64,000 nt of DNA from Pseudofabraea citricarpa (lineage: Eukaryota > Ascomycota > Leotiomycetes > Helotiales > Dermateaceae), in assembly GCA_029641185.1 (NCBI GenBank), contig JAPWGK010000005.1, positions 1,798,001 to 1,862,000 on the forward strand, given 5' to 3'. Positions 10,702 through 21,052 of the stretch are shown in pieces. Within the stretch, counting starts at the first letter, position 1. Each line of letters starts with the position of its first letter. The position numbers and the translations under genes are program-made. Below the pieces are notes generated by a model that saw only the letters and a program-made list of their open reading frames with translations, did no database searches and had not been told where the DNA came from.

Positions 10702-13255
10702 CTAATACATCTCTTGGTCGGAAGGGCTCATGTCTTCGATTTCTTCCTTGGTCCAGTCGGCCACATCTCGAGCTCTCTTGATCGCAAAGTAGACATCTTT
10801 TCTCTCCATTCCATTGAGATTCTCCATGGCTCTTGAAGCATCAGACTCCTTCTCGAAGCGTACATAAGCGGCATTCATCCTAACTCCATACTTGTTGTGG
10901 ATAAATTGTACCTTTTCGACATAGCCGTAATGGGCAAACCAATGCCTAATGTTTCCTTCTCGGACACTTCTCATAAAACCCGCAACACAAAGGTTTCGTG
11001 GCGACATATCCTTTGAGAGGTCGTCTCTGATGGTTTGTAGGGGCACTTGGCGAAGAGGTTGGACCCATTTTTCAGCTTTATGCTTGCTAATGATGGCCCG
11101 GAATTCAAGCTTCACGAAACCAGTAAACTTTCGCTTTCTAGCATAGTCTGGCATGAAGGTCCTACAGAACTCTTGGGCCATGGCTTGTGCCAACTCAACC
11201 TCTGGAGAAGCGGGCGTCACGGTGTCCTCGGATGAGCTTGTAACTGAACTTGTAACCGAACTCTTTCGCTTGGCTGGTGGGAGAGCAGGCCAAGAATTAG
11301 CATCATCCAAATCTGGCAGAGGTGATTTTGCATCTTCATTGCCAACATGGACATGCCAGATGTAACCTTTGGGCTCGCCGAAAACAAACTCCGAGTTAGC
11401 AGCATGGATGGGTGTACCAAATTGATGAGCGAACGACTTATTTTGAGTTCCAGCATGTTGGGACAATGACGATTGGCCATATTGTGCTCCATTACCGACG
11501 GATTGAAAGGCCGAAGGAGAAGCATTCGATGGATTTGCAGCCTTGTCGATGGTGTATTTGATAATATTGCTGGCATTGGCTACTGGCTTACTTTCCTCCC
11601 GCGTACTGACCCAGTTTGTTATCTTGTCGACAGCACCTTGTGCGATAGCTTGCTTTTGAATGGCGGTGTTCTCGTCCGAAACTGGGAAGGGAATCACATC
11701 TGTACCTGAACCACCCATCAACTTTGGAGCATGTTCAACAGTTTCTGCCTTCAATGGAGCTTTAGCTTCTTTGACTTCTTCAGACAAGTAGTCGAGGTTG
11801 TTCTTAGAGGCCTCTTCAGTCTGTGAAGTTATTGAACCACCTGTCTTTGCTGCAGTATTGTGCTCGTCAATGCTGCTGGCTCCAGATCCAGGACTGGCTT
11901 CGTTCTTCACAAGTGTCGATCGACGAGAAGATTTCTTGATGCTCTCGTACAAGCTACCAAGCTGGCTGCCTGTACCGAACTCATGATGCTTCTCAGATCC
12001 TGAACCTCTGCGTTGCTGAGTAAAGATCTGAACCGAAGGTTGACCTGGTTTAGTAGTCTGCTCAATATCATTGTGGCCATCCCGTCGACGTTGACCATCC
12101 GCAGATTTCTGCGGGCTTGAGATTCCTTCATCCGCCCACTTTGCACTCTTGTGCTTTTGGACAAGGCGTCGGATATCAGGATCCATCTCGGCTTTTATTT
12201 TCTCCTTCTTTGCGTAATCTGGAAAGAAGGTGATAGTGAACTCCTTTGCTTGTGCTACGGCTATGTCGTATGGGTCGACACAAGCAGTTGCGTTAAATGG
12301 CTGCAGAGAAGGGCGCGGAGGTGGGGATAGAGGTGGTGGACTGAAGAGAGCAGGGGAAAGTTTCTGCGGGACAAAGTTAGTGCTCAATTCTTGAGTTGAA
12401 GTGCCTTTGTTATACCTTTGGACTGCATAAAACGGGGGAAAGTTCCTGCGGATGATGTTAATGCTCAGTTCTTGAGTTGAAGTGTCTCTATCGTACCTTG
12501 TGGCTACAGAAAACGGGGGAAAGTTCCTGCGAATGATGTTAATGCTCAGTTCATGAATCGGGATATCTTTATTATACCTTTGGGCGGACGAAAACGGGGC
12601 AAAGTGCCTGCGAGAGAGTAAGTGCTCAGTTCGTGAATTGGGGTGTTTTTTGTCGTACCTTTGGACTGAAGAGAACGGGGAAAGGTTCCTGCGGAGGATG
12701 TTAATGCTCAGTTCGTGAATCGGGACATCTTTGTCATACCTTTGGGTTGGGGAGAACGGGAGAAAGTTCCTGCGGAGGATGTTAGTGCTCAGTTCGTGAG
12801 TGCTCAGTTCGTGAGTTGAGGTGTCTTCGTCGTACCTTTGGGCTCAAGTGCAGCCTGGGAAGTAGAGTGATTATTGGTCGTTGGTTCTCGACTTGAGAAG
12901 ACTGAAGAGTTTTACATGAGACCGTGGTTCACGGAACCATCTAGACGGTAACGGAACTTACCTTGCACGGGGTATCCTCATGGACCGCAGAAATCTTCCC
13001 ATGGACCGCAGGAATATCTTCCCGCACCGCAAAAACTTCCTTGCGAATCGCAGAAACATTCTCATAAACCGCAGGAATATTCTCACGAACCGCAAAGACC
13101 TCCTCGTGGACCCCAGAAATCTTCTCTTCGACTGCAATGATCTCGTGGATCTTGATGACCTCGAGGGGTTCGGCGGTCGATGAGACAGGCTGGGCTTTGG
13201 GTGACCAGTCCCAGTCGGCCAGCTCGAGCAGGTCACTCCTGATATTTAAAGACAT
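10702..13255 (-). CDS. RRM-domain protein built by tandem exon-intron duplication
   Basis: Predicted RNA-binding protein of 723 residues; I do not recognise a named orthologue. Exons: 12962-13255, 12836-12901, 12740-12769, 12659-12688, 12578-12607, 12497-12526, 12416-12445, 10702-12363; all junctions are phase 0. Residues 39-94 are eight 7-residue repeats (IIAVEEK, ISGVHEE, VFAVREN and so on) with hydrophobics at positions 1 and 4, hence probably a coiled coil. Five 10-residue exons follow (consensus ELSPVLxSPK). A motif of about 45 residues occurs twice (about 204-246 and 561-604; pattern AQ-EF-TF-PDYA-KHK-KW). A single RRM lies at about 627-697 with RNP2-like LCVAGF and RNP1-like MNAAYVRF. 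The middle is Ser/Thr-rich and probably disordered. The introns contain stops in frame, so splicing is required. The start at 13255 is the first ATG of an open exon; exon 2's acceptor is my best reading. Confidence 0.8.
12364..12902 (-). repeat. 81-bp tandem array of exon-intron units
   Basis: Donor-side exon ends fall at 12416, 12497, 12578, 12659 and 12740, exactly 81 bp apart, then 12836 (81+15). Each unit is a 30-nt exon and a 51-nt intron. Introns share the donor GTAYRA, a TGAGCAYTAAC branch region and a CGCAG acceptor. The fifth intron on this scale (12770-12835) is 66 nt because 15 bp inside it are duplicated; the last (12364-12415) is 52 nt. Exon and intron parts are both still similar between units, so the expansion is fairly recent. 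Confidence 0.92.
13034..13141 (-). repeat. 21-bp heptad-coding repeats in RRM-gene exon 1
   Basis: The coding strand repeats a seven-codon unit eight times (residues 39-94, about 12974-13141). A higher-order period of three heptads is visible: ISGVHEE-VFAVREN-IPAVYEN and VSAIRKE-VFAVRED-IPAVHGK, followed by ISAVHED. This suggests duplication of a 63-bp block. Confidence 0.8.
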
Positions 13256-14150
13256 GGTCGGGTTTGCTCAACACTACCTCATATAATACCACAAGATACT
13301 TAAACACAACTTTCGACAAAGAATGTAGTTTTGGGATAGAAATGTGGGTTTCCTGAAACTCCTTCTTTCTGCAAGATGTGGTTTCGTCTTGTGGATAATG
13401 AGGAAAGTGCAGCTTGCCGTGTGCATAGGTTAAGATAGGAAAGCACCGTTTGAGCTCTCGCGGGACATGACACCATGTTTGGTATCTTTGTCATCCACCG
13501 CTTTTCTAGCACTGTCTCCGCAAAGGACAAGTTCGAAATATTTGTCAACAACACCAAGTGATCTGTTCACAGTAGCAGGTTTTGTACCTGGTTGCTAAGC
13601 TTGTGATATCAAGAAGTTTGGGATATGTTGGTCTTGGGAGGATTTGGTGCAGAATAATTTTTAAGTGAGACATTTTCTTGTGCGAAACGGGATCATATAC
13701 TCCCTCCCGTTGAGAGAATCATTCTTGGGTTACATGATGAGGAGTTGAATATTTGTGTCTGGTCGAAGCTTCCAAATGTGAAATAAAACTTGGAAGCAAT
13801 ATTACCGAGCTACCGTACCTTGTCTAGCTCGGGTCCTCACCCAAATATTCTATGCAAAATCTTCATCGACTTTAAGTATTCCATTACTAACTACATAGTT
13901 AATTGTGAAGCTTAGAAAGCCCGCCTGTCATTATTTTATATCAGACAGTTAGATTTTTTCTTCTTTTCTTTTTCACATGACAGACTTCCAAGTAGCTGGG
14001 TGATTCAGTGAATAAAAACCTCTGAAGATCATATTCCAAGAGAATGAAAGTAATTCGATTATATAAACAGACTTTCGACCTTTCTTTGCTTTTACAAGCC
14101 ACTCTTGAAGCTTCAGCAACCTTCCTTCAACCCTCAACTGGCCAGTTAGA

Positions 14151-15236
14151 CTTTCGTTGCATGACGGACCTTTCAGTGAATGAGTAAACATGGATTATTT
14201 TGGTGTAATATAGTACTCTTAAAGCTGGTTGAACTTTCGTTGCATGACGGACCTCTCAGTGAATGAATAAATTTTAAAGCTTTAGGACCTTTCTTCAACC
14301 CTCAGCTGACCAGGCAGAGTTTCGTTGCATAACGGACCTCTTAAGTGAATTCCATAAATTATACAAATTTCAGTGTATAGTAGTAGTTGTAAAGCTGGTT
14401 GGACTTTCGTTGCGTGACGGACCTTCTAGTGAATGTGGAAGCTGTAGAAATTAGCAGTCTTGAAGCTGGTCAGACTTTCGTTGCGTGACGGACCTTCCAG
14501 TGAATATATAATCTGTAGAAATTAGCAGTCTTGAAGCTGGTCAGACTTTCGTTGCGTGACGGACCTTCCAGTGAATATATAATCTGTAGAAATTAGCAGT
14601 CCTGAAGCTGGTTGGACTTTCATTGCGTGACGGACCCCTCAGTAACTGAGCGAAAAATAAATCGAATTGACTAAAACCAAATTTACACCTAGCAGAAACG
14701 GAGTTTTCGTTGCGTGACGGACCTTGTCAGTGAATTTGGGTAAATCGTGGATGATCTTGTTTGTACAGCAGTCTTGGAGGTTCGGGGGCTGTTTTCAAAG
14801 TACCAGTCGGTTGACCTTTCGTTGCGCGACAGACCCTTCAGCAATTGAATGCTTGCTACAGATTAAAGCAGAGTAGCAAATTTAAGACGTGAGAAGATTT
14901 GCAGTTTCGTTGCGTGACGGACCTGTCAGTGAATGGGTGAATAACAGATTAGAACAGAGTAGAAAACTTAAGACATCGAGGGATTCATAGTTTTCATCGC
15001 ATGACGGACCCCTAAGTAACTGGATGAATCATGAAATGGACAATAAATTAATTGCAAAATAAGCAAGGTTGAGAATTTTGATGTCTTAGGAAACCTGCAA
15101 AATTTCGTTGCACGACAGACCCATCAGTAACTGAGCAAGATACGGAATAAAAGAAAAATATCAGAAACGAGTTTAAAAGTCTTAATTTCTCTCCCTTGAA
15201 ATTCGTTGCGTGACGGACTCCTAAGTAACTGAATGA
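14151..15236. repeat. 13-copy degenerate tandem repeat, core TTTCGTTGCRTGACGGACC
   Basis: Copies of a roughly 31-bp core (19-bp most conserved part TTTCGTTGCRTGACGGACC, then a weaker TTCAGTGAAT) begin near 14151, 14234, 14319, 14404, 14475, 14546, 14617, 14704, 14816, 14904, 14990, 15102 and 15201. Spacing is exactly 71 bp for four neighbouring copies and 83-112 bp otherwise. The sequence between cores is partly repeated too (AGCTGGT and CTTCAACCCTCA segments). A possible decayed extra copy lies near 13973. Neither strand gives a consistent coding or splice pattern, so I regard it as non-coding. Confidence 0.9.
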
Positions 15237-16113
15237 TACCTACTAAGATATAACTGACCAACATCTATATAACTAGCAGGTTGATATTTCTACTAATCCT
15301 TCTTATATCCTCACCATCTATCCATGTATCTAAATTAAGCGAGCACCCACCTCCATCCCTCTCTTTTTCTCCCTCTCCCCCTCTCTCCCTGTTACCAAGA
15401 ACATAGCCTCACAAACCCACAAAAACAAAGCAAATCAAAGAACACCACAAACCAGCAGATAGAACAATAGATAAGATAGAAGATATAATATATATACTAT
15501 AAAACTACCTACCCACCTACCCACCAAACCCAAACCCAACCCAAACCCAACCTATTCCAATCTATAAAAACCTCAAGTCCAACACTCTTTTTCTTCTCTC
15601 TTCTGTCTTCTCTCCTCTTCTCTATTTTACTACTCTCCTAACACAGACACACCGTCCTATCTAAGATACACAAAAGACGGAAGAAAAAGAAAGAAAAAAA
15701 CAAGAAGAAAAAAACAAGTCTAGATATATACGGAGAGAAAAGAAAAGGAGAGGGGAGGTATATGTGTGTGTATTCTAAAAGACAAAGGAAAAGAGTTCAT
15801 GATGATAAATAGTATGAGATGAATGATGTGATATCTCATGTCATGCTAGTGGTGGTGACAGTGATGATGATGTTCTTCTTTTTGTTGCTGTGCAGTGTAG
15901 AGAGGAGGGGTATATATGTAGGTGAGGTAAGGTAGGGTTGGTAGGGTAGCATAAGCGACGAAAACAGGAGACGAGATGATGGGAGAGAAGAGGAGAGTAG
16001 AGGGGGTAGGATAGCGTAGGAGGACAGAAATAACAATAACAATCAAGGATCGGGATTGGGATGATAAGAGCATGAGGTAGGTAAGGTAGGCAGGGGAGGG
16101 AAATAGCATATCG

Positions 16114-16116
<3 letters not shown>

Positions 16117-16144
<28 letters not shown>
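16117..16144. repeat. CT dinucleotide microsatellite
   Basis: Uninterrupted run of about 13 CT units in the 3' flank of the Mss4 gene. Confidence 0.9.
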
Positions 16145-16149
<5 letters not shown>

Positions 16150-16476
16150 CGTGCTTCCTTTTTCCACGTCACATGAAAATTAAAATTTCCGCCTCCCACC
16201 CAACAAGCTTCCTGTTTCCTCTTCCCTCTCAGCCTCTTTCCTTCTCAAAAAAAGACCCGATGTCCCTCCCTTCCTCCACACAGCGATATAACAGACAGTA
16301 AAAGAAAAAAGTAAAACGAGGGAATAAAGAACAAATGAAACGATATAAAAAAAAACAACGCTTTAATCGAGCTGGTATCGTGCGTGGTATTGTTAAACTG
16401 AGACTCCCGTTGCTTTGTCCTTTCCCATCAATGTGTTGTGCGCTGTTTTCAAGGCTCCCCCTTCTCCTCGTCTCGT

Positions 16477-19432
16477 CTACTGCGGCGGTAGTGGTGGCAG
16501 ATCCTTCTCCAGACTGCTTCGACTGATGGTCTTCTTGATTCCCCGGCCCATGGGTGATCCATCTAGCATTCGCCCGCTTTCTCGACTAAGCCTTTGGGGA
16601 TAATCTTTTGCCGGTGTTCGAGGCCTGCTTCCATACTCGGCTCCGTTATACTCTTTGGAAGGAGTTAATGGTCTGAGCTCGCCACTCCTATCGCTTCTAC
16701 CACCAGTGCTACTCGCTTCTCCTGCTTCTTCAACAATCGGGAGTGTCTGCCCTTGCATACCTCCTGTACGTTCAGCTGATGGGCTTCGGACAGTGCTTAT
16801 CATGCGTGGGTCCGGTCGATCGCTTTCTATACCCTGTCCATCCTTCGCTTCAGTCTTGAGCGCTTCGGTTTCGTTTCTCTGAATCGTACTGTTGGTCGTG
16901 TTGGTGCGATGCATGGGTTGCGTCTGGCTTCCCGAACGTTTTCTTGAATACTCTAGAGAATTGCTAGGGTGGACGCCCTCAAGATTTGTAGTCGGGTTGG
17001 CAGGATTGAGCGCTGCCTCGCGTGCAGCTTCCTCAGGGTTCTTGGTGATACCTTCGATGAATTCAAGGAAACGTGTACCATAAGGATCTGGATTTATTGG
17101 TGAAATGAGCTTTTTGTCGTTGCTAAGTCCCTCTGTATAATGGTCAGCAGTGCAAAATCGGGCTACGCAAATAGACTTACTCCAAAAGTTTTCGAGCTTC
17201 TTTACAGTTCCGTAGTGTGTTAAACAATCAATAATCGACAAGAAAAAAATCTCTTCTCCAGGACTGTTGTCCTCGTGTGTTGCCCTGAACCCCCCGTCGT
17301 CGCTGTAGAAAGTGAATTCCTTCTTGACTGTGTTCTCTTCCATCTGCTCCAGCATTCTCGAACTACTCTGACCGAGTGGGACTGGCTTCTCCTGTTTGAT
17401 GATTTGTCTGAGTTCTCTTGCCTTCCGAGCACTTTCCAATTTGCTCGGTGTTCTCATAAGCACGCCTCTTTCAGGTCCCCTCTCAGGATCATCAGCACCA
17501 CTGTCTCCGCCTGGCTGGAATACCTGGAGGGTCTTGTCTCGCAGATTTTCCTGGTTACCTTTCTGGAGATCATGAATTCCAACCAACATGCTGTAGTCCA
17601 TAATCTTGAGCCGCTGGAGAAGTTCTACATCTTTCCTCATCTGTTCAACAAAAAGTCTCTTCTTCTCGGGCCCAAATTCCAAATGTAGATTTCTTCGCAA
17701 CCAGTTAAGGTCCTTCAAAGTAGCTCGAGGATTTTTTTCCAGATCTTCTTCCCGGAAGTCCCGCCCAATGGTCGACCCCTTCAAATCGAATGTCTGGTGG
17801 ATGTCTCGGTGAGGAGGGAAGAGATTGTTCATAACGACAAAGTGAATCTTTCGTCCGTAAGGTATCTTAACTCGGTGAAGTCCGTAGAATTGCGACAGTA
17901 GAGTATTTGGGTTCTCTTCAACATGAGCATAATATTCCTTTAAAATCTTCCGCAGAAACTTGTGCTCAGCGTGGTGAATCGTCTTTATGATATATTTGTA
18001 GTCCCGCGAGAAGTAGAAAAAGCTGCCACTTTTACCAGGTGAACCTAATTCCGACAGGATGTATTTGCTAGTCAACGACATAAGGTAATCCGCAGGATCC
18101 AGCTTGAACTTCGCTCGCAGATGTCGGAAGACCCATGGCGCGTAATCTTTGAACTTGAAATCGTACTTCGCTGAAGGAGTCAATTCGTTTCCGGTACTGC
18201 GGCCAGTTAGCAGATTTCCATACCCATACAAGTCAAACATACATGTCGAATGAGAACTTATGCTTTGCCTCAAAGTCTGCGTCAGTTAGAGGCCTATCCA
18301 ATTTCGCATTTGTCCTTGACACTGTAAATCGGATACCAGTCAACATGTTGTATGCCGTTACCCAGTTAACATGATTTTGATCAACCTTAGTACCAACAAC
18401 CACTCTATCGTCATCTTCTTCGTCCTTCTTCTTTCTCTTGCTAGCTCTCTTCTGCCGTACAGCTTCTGCCCACCGCAATGCATCTTCATCTGGCTGTACT
18501 TCCTCATGGGGCATATTTGAGTGTATAGATTGAGTATTCCTTCGGTTGAGACTCAGAGAGCCTCTTCGTGGCCCTCCCACCGCTCCAGTCGGGGAAAATC
18601 TTCCAGTGCTGTAGACGGCATCGTCTCCATCGCGTGAGCTGCGGCTAGTGCCAGTTCTGGGAACTTGTAAAGTATGTCTGTGTTTGAGCTGCGAGGTTCC
18701 AGGATGTGGTATAGATTGTGATTGTGATGGTGCAGAGGGCGAGGGGGCGGGAGAAGGATATGCAGAAGGAGACGAGAATCGATGTGCAGATGTGGAGGTG
18801 GTTGATGCTCGAGTGGGAGTGTCGTCTGATAATGGAGTTGCCGGAAGTAATGAGGAAGTGTAGGTCAACGGCCCCGTACTCTGAGGGTTGGTAGATATCG
18901 GAGCGGGAATGGATACCCTCCTCGAAGGACCGCTGTCACCATTAGTCGTTGGGTTTGAGCCATTATCGGCCGAGGAACCTTGGGCAGTCCCGTTGGTAGA
19001 GGCATAAGAGCTCCGGTTCGCATCTCCATTGGCATGCCTCGAAGCACCATTCTGAGGGCCAGGACTCCTTCTATCATTCTCTGATATCCCATTCACAGCC
19101 CCATTCACCGAGTAGGTGCTTCCGTTCCTTGAAGATCTGTGGTCCCAACTGCTCACGCTCTGTCTTCCGTTTGTCACGGAGCTGAGATTTTCGTCATGGT
19201 GCATGGCGCCATTCATTTGATGTCTGTGGCCATTGACAGCATCGGGATAGATATCAGAACCTTCCCCCAGACTCCCCTTCACTGAAGTATGCGAGGAGGT
19301 CCTTCCGTTTCCATTGGTCTTCTCATGCGAGTGTCGGATGTGACTGGGCAAGTCGAGGGGAGGGCGGGTCGACGATAACATAGGTCCTGTATCATCCGTC
19401 AGGAACGATGGCATCTCGACCGCGTGTGGCAT
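16477..19432 (-). CDS. MSS4: Phosphatidylinositol-4-phosphate 5-kinase (Mss4-like)
   Basis: Makes PI(4,5)P2 from PI4P at the plasma membrane, controlling actin, endocytosis and polar growth. Exons: 18243-19432, 17181-18196, 16477-17132; 953 residues. The first about 330 residues are Ser/Asn/Gly/Pro-rich and probably disordered, with a Lys/Arg-rich patch ([13 protein letters not shown]) before the catalytic region. The PIPK core is clear: [44 protein letters not shown] with the ATP-binding Lys, [23 protein letters not shown] and the end motif [16 protein letters not shown]. The tail is again low-complexity. The second intron (17133-17180) is 48 nt and stop-free in frame, so an unspliced form would insert 16 residues at the ENFW motif; removal restores the conserved sequence and a CTGAC branch site is present. 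Confidence 0.94.
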
Positions 19433-19614
19433 TCGAACGTCGGTCGTAGGGTATCACCAGCTTATCGCGCACACACGGATGAGGGTGGGAGTGATGGGCC
19501 CTGGGCTCGAAAGGAGATGCGATCTGCGTGGGCGTCTTGCGCTGGAAATTGGTCGTAATTCGTGGCACCTTAAGGATAGTAGTGAGGAGTAGGGTGTTCT
19601 CAGGGAGGAGTGGT

Positions 19615-19663
19615 GTTGGTGGTGGTGGTGGTGGTGGTGGTGGTGGTGGTGGTGGTGGTGGTG
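19615..19663. repeat. GGT trinucleotide microsatellite
   Basis: About 16 copies of GGT/TGG without interruption, roughly 190 bp upstream of the Mss4 start codon. On the transcribed (minus) strand it reads as ACC repeats and could lie in the 5' UTR. Confidence 0.95.
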
Positions 19664-20006
19664 GTGAGGAGGAGTTCAGCGTGTGGTGGTGCAGTTGTCG
19701 GCATATCTTTACAGTGGTGAGGATATCATTAGGATGGTGTTGATTTCATGGGTCATTGCGTCGTTCTAGGGAGCATCTTTCACAGGATCGGGTCGCTGGA
19801 GATGAATACGACTTTAGCGTGGCTCCCCGTCTGGCTCAGCCAAGGGCCACCCTGAACGCCAACTCACAAAGCAATTGTCACCTACTGTACGACGGGCCCA
19901 GAATAGCAGCCGGCAAGGAGAGGATGGATGTTCAAGACCGGCTTCTGCTCATACGCTATATGCACGCACTATAGAATGTAAAGCCCATCAACGATTCTAC
20001 TCCTGC

Positions 20007-20009
20007 TAT

Positions 20010-20044
<35 letters not shown>

Positions 20045-20045
20045 G
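20007..20045. repeat. GTTGCT hexanucleotide microsatellite
   Basis: About six copies of TTGCTG in an otherwise non-repetitive interval. Confidence 0.9.
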
Positions 20046-20559
20046 CTGTAGCCGTAGCCGCTGTGAGCTCCATCGTCCAGCCATACGAGCTACGACTTCT
20101 CCCACTCTGCCAAGCCAAGCCCCAACCCCCAGCCCGGCATAGTGCAGTACTTCGGACGACCGTTTTTTCCATTCCGACCATATCATCCTTTCTTTGAAAT
20201 CCAAACTCGGCCTGTCGACAAAGTCCACAGAGTGGCATTGAAAGGATCACGTCTGGCACAACACAGCACAGCACAGCACAGCATGCCGGAACCCGAGAGT
20301 GCTTTCTCCCTTCACTGCGATTCTGTTTCATAGCCACAGAAGGAATCTTGGTTCTCTGGTATGTCGCAACGTCCCAAGTGACGAAACAATTGTTTCGTAG
20401 CCGTCTCTGTTGCTTCATCTACGGTACTGGTGGTACGGCAGTCATCCATATCAGGTGCGAGAACAGGAGAATGGGAGACAAACAAAGAGAGAGATGGTAT
20501 GGTATTTCGTCACAAGAGGGACTCAGATGATCGTTCTTGATCGACCCGCTGGATGTCCT

Positions 20560-20606
20560 TGTCCAGGGCTCTCTTCCAGGGCTCTTCCAGGGCTCTTCCA
20601 GGGCTG
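20560..20606. repeat. 11-bp minisatellite TTCCAGGGCTC
   Basis: Four head-to-tail copies of the 11-bp unit; the first one is slightly altered. Confidence 0.85.
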
Positions 20607-21052
20607 TGTTATTGCGATGGGCAGTACCTGAGCTGGCGGTGCGGCTGCATCCGAGTACCCGGACGTCCAAAATAGGTCTGTCCATCTCGCGGGTACCTTA
20701 TGACATGACTCCCGCTCCACACGGTCGTCATCTTAAAGGGGGCTTCATGCCAGTTACCTTACCACTGGTACTATCATAAGTCTGGAGAGCTCTCAGACTG
20801 TGGGCGTTATTGAGGCGATCTGGATCAACTTCCAAGTTCCAGCTGATTTGCACGTGCTAGTATCACAAGTGCAACATCAATTGGCAGCACAATGCTACTG
20901 TACCTCTTGACCTCTTGTCACCGCTCTTTCGTAGCTGTGATTGATCATTGATTCCGTGTTTCCATTTCATTGCTCATTAGCCATAACCGGTGTCCCTCCC
21001 ATGCCCCTACCTACGCAATGCAATGCATCCATAATAAAATCAATCATAACGC

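Larger units (their letters stand above)
13256..16476. other. Gene-free interval with AT-rich repeat array
   Basis: Lies between the start of the RRM gene and the stop of Mss4 (both minus strand). The part 13560-15300 is AT-rich and contains the 13-copy array described separately. The part 15300-16330 is strongly purine/pyrimidine-skewed with poly-CT and AG tracts, including a pure CT run at 16117-16144. I see no supported coding exon. Confidence 0.55.
19433..21052. other. Intergenic region with microsatellites
   Basis: Upstream region of Mss4 and 3' flank of allantoinase. Contains a GGT trinucleotide run (19615-19663), a GTTGCT hexamer run (20007-20045), a CAGCA pentamer run (about 20258-20283) and an 11-bp minisatellite (about 20563-20603). 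No convincing exon is seen. Confidence 0.5.

Noticed and set aside
12364..12387. Start of the RRM protein just upstream of its big exon (L-S-T-N-F-V-P-Q)
   Set aside because: These codons begin with TTG, not ATG, and coincide with the branch site and acceptor (ACTAAC...CCCGCAG) of the last intron of the array.
14151..15236. Repeat array as a CRISPR-like array or as another exon-intron array
   Set aside because: The DNA is eukaryotic and the repeats are too degenerate and unevenly spaced for CRISPR. On the minus strand one 71-bp unit can be read as a 52-nt intron (donor GTCCGT, GCTAAT branch, ACAG) plus a 19-nt exon, but most other units lack an acceptor, so the pattern does not hold.
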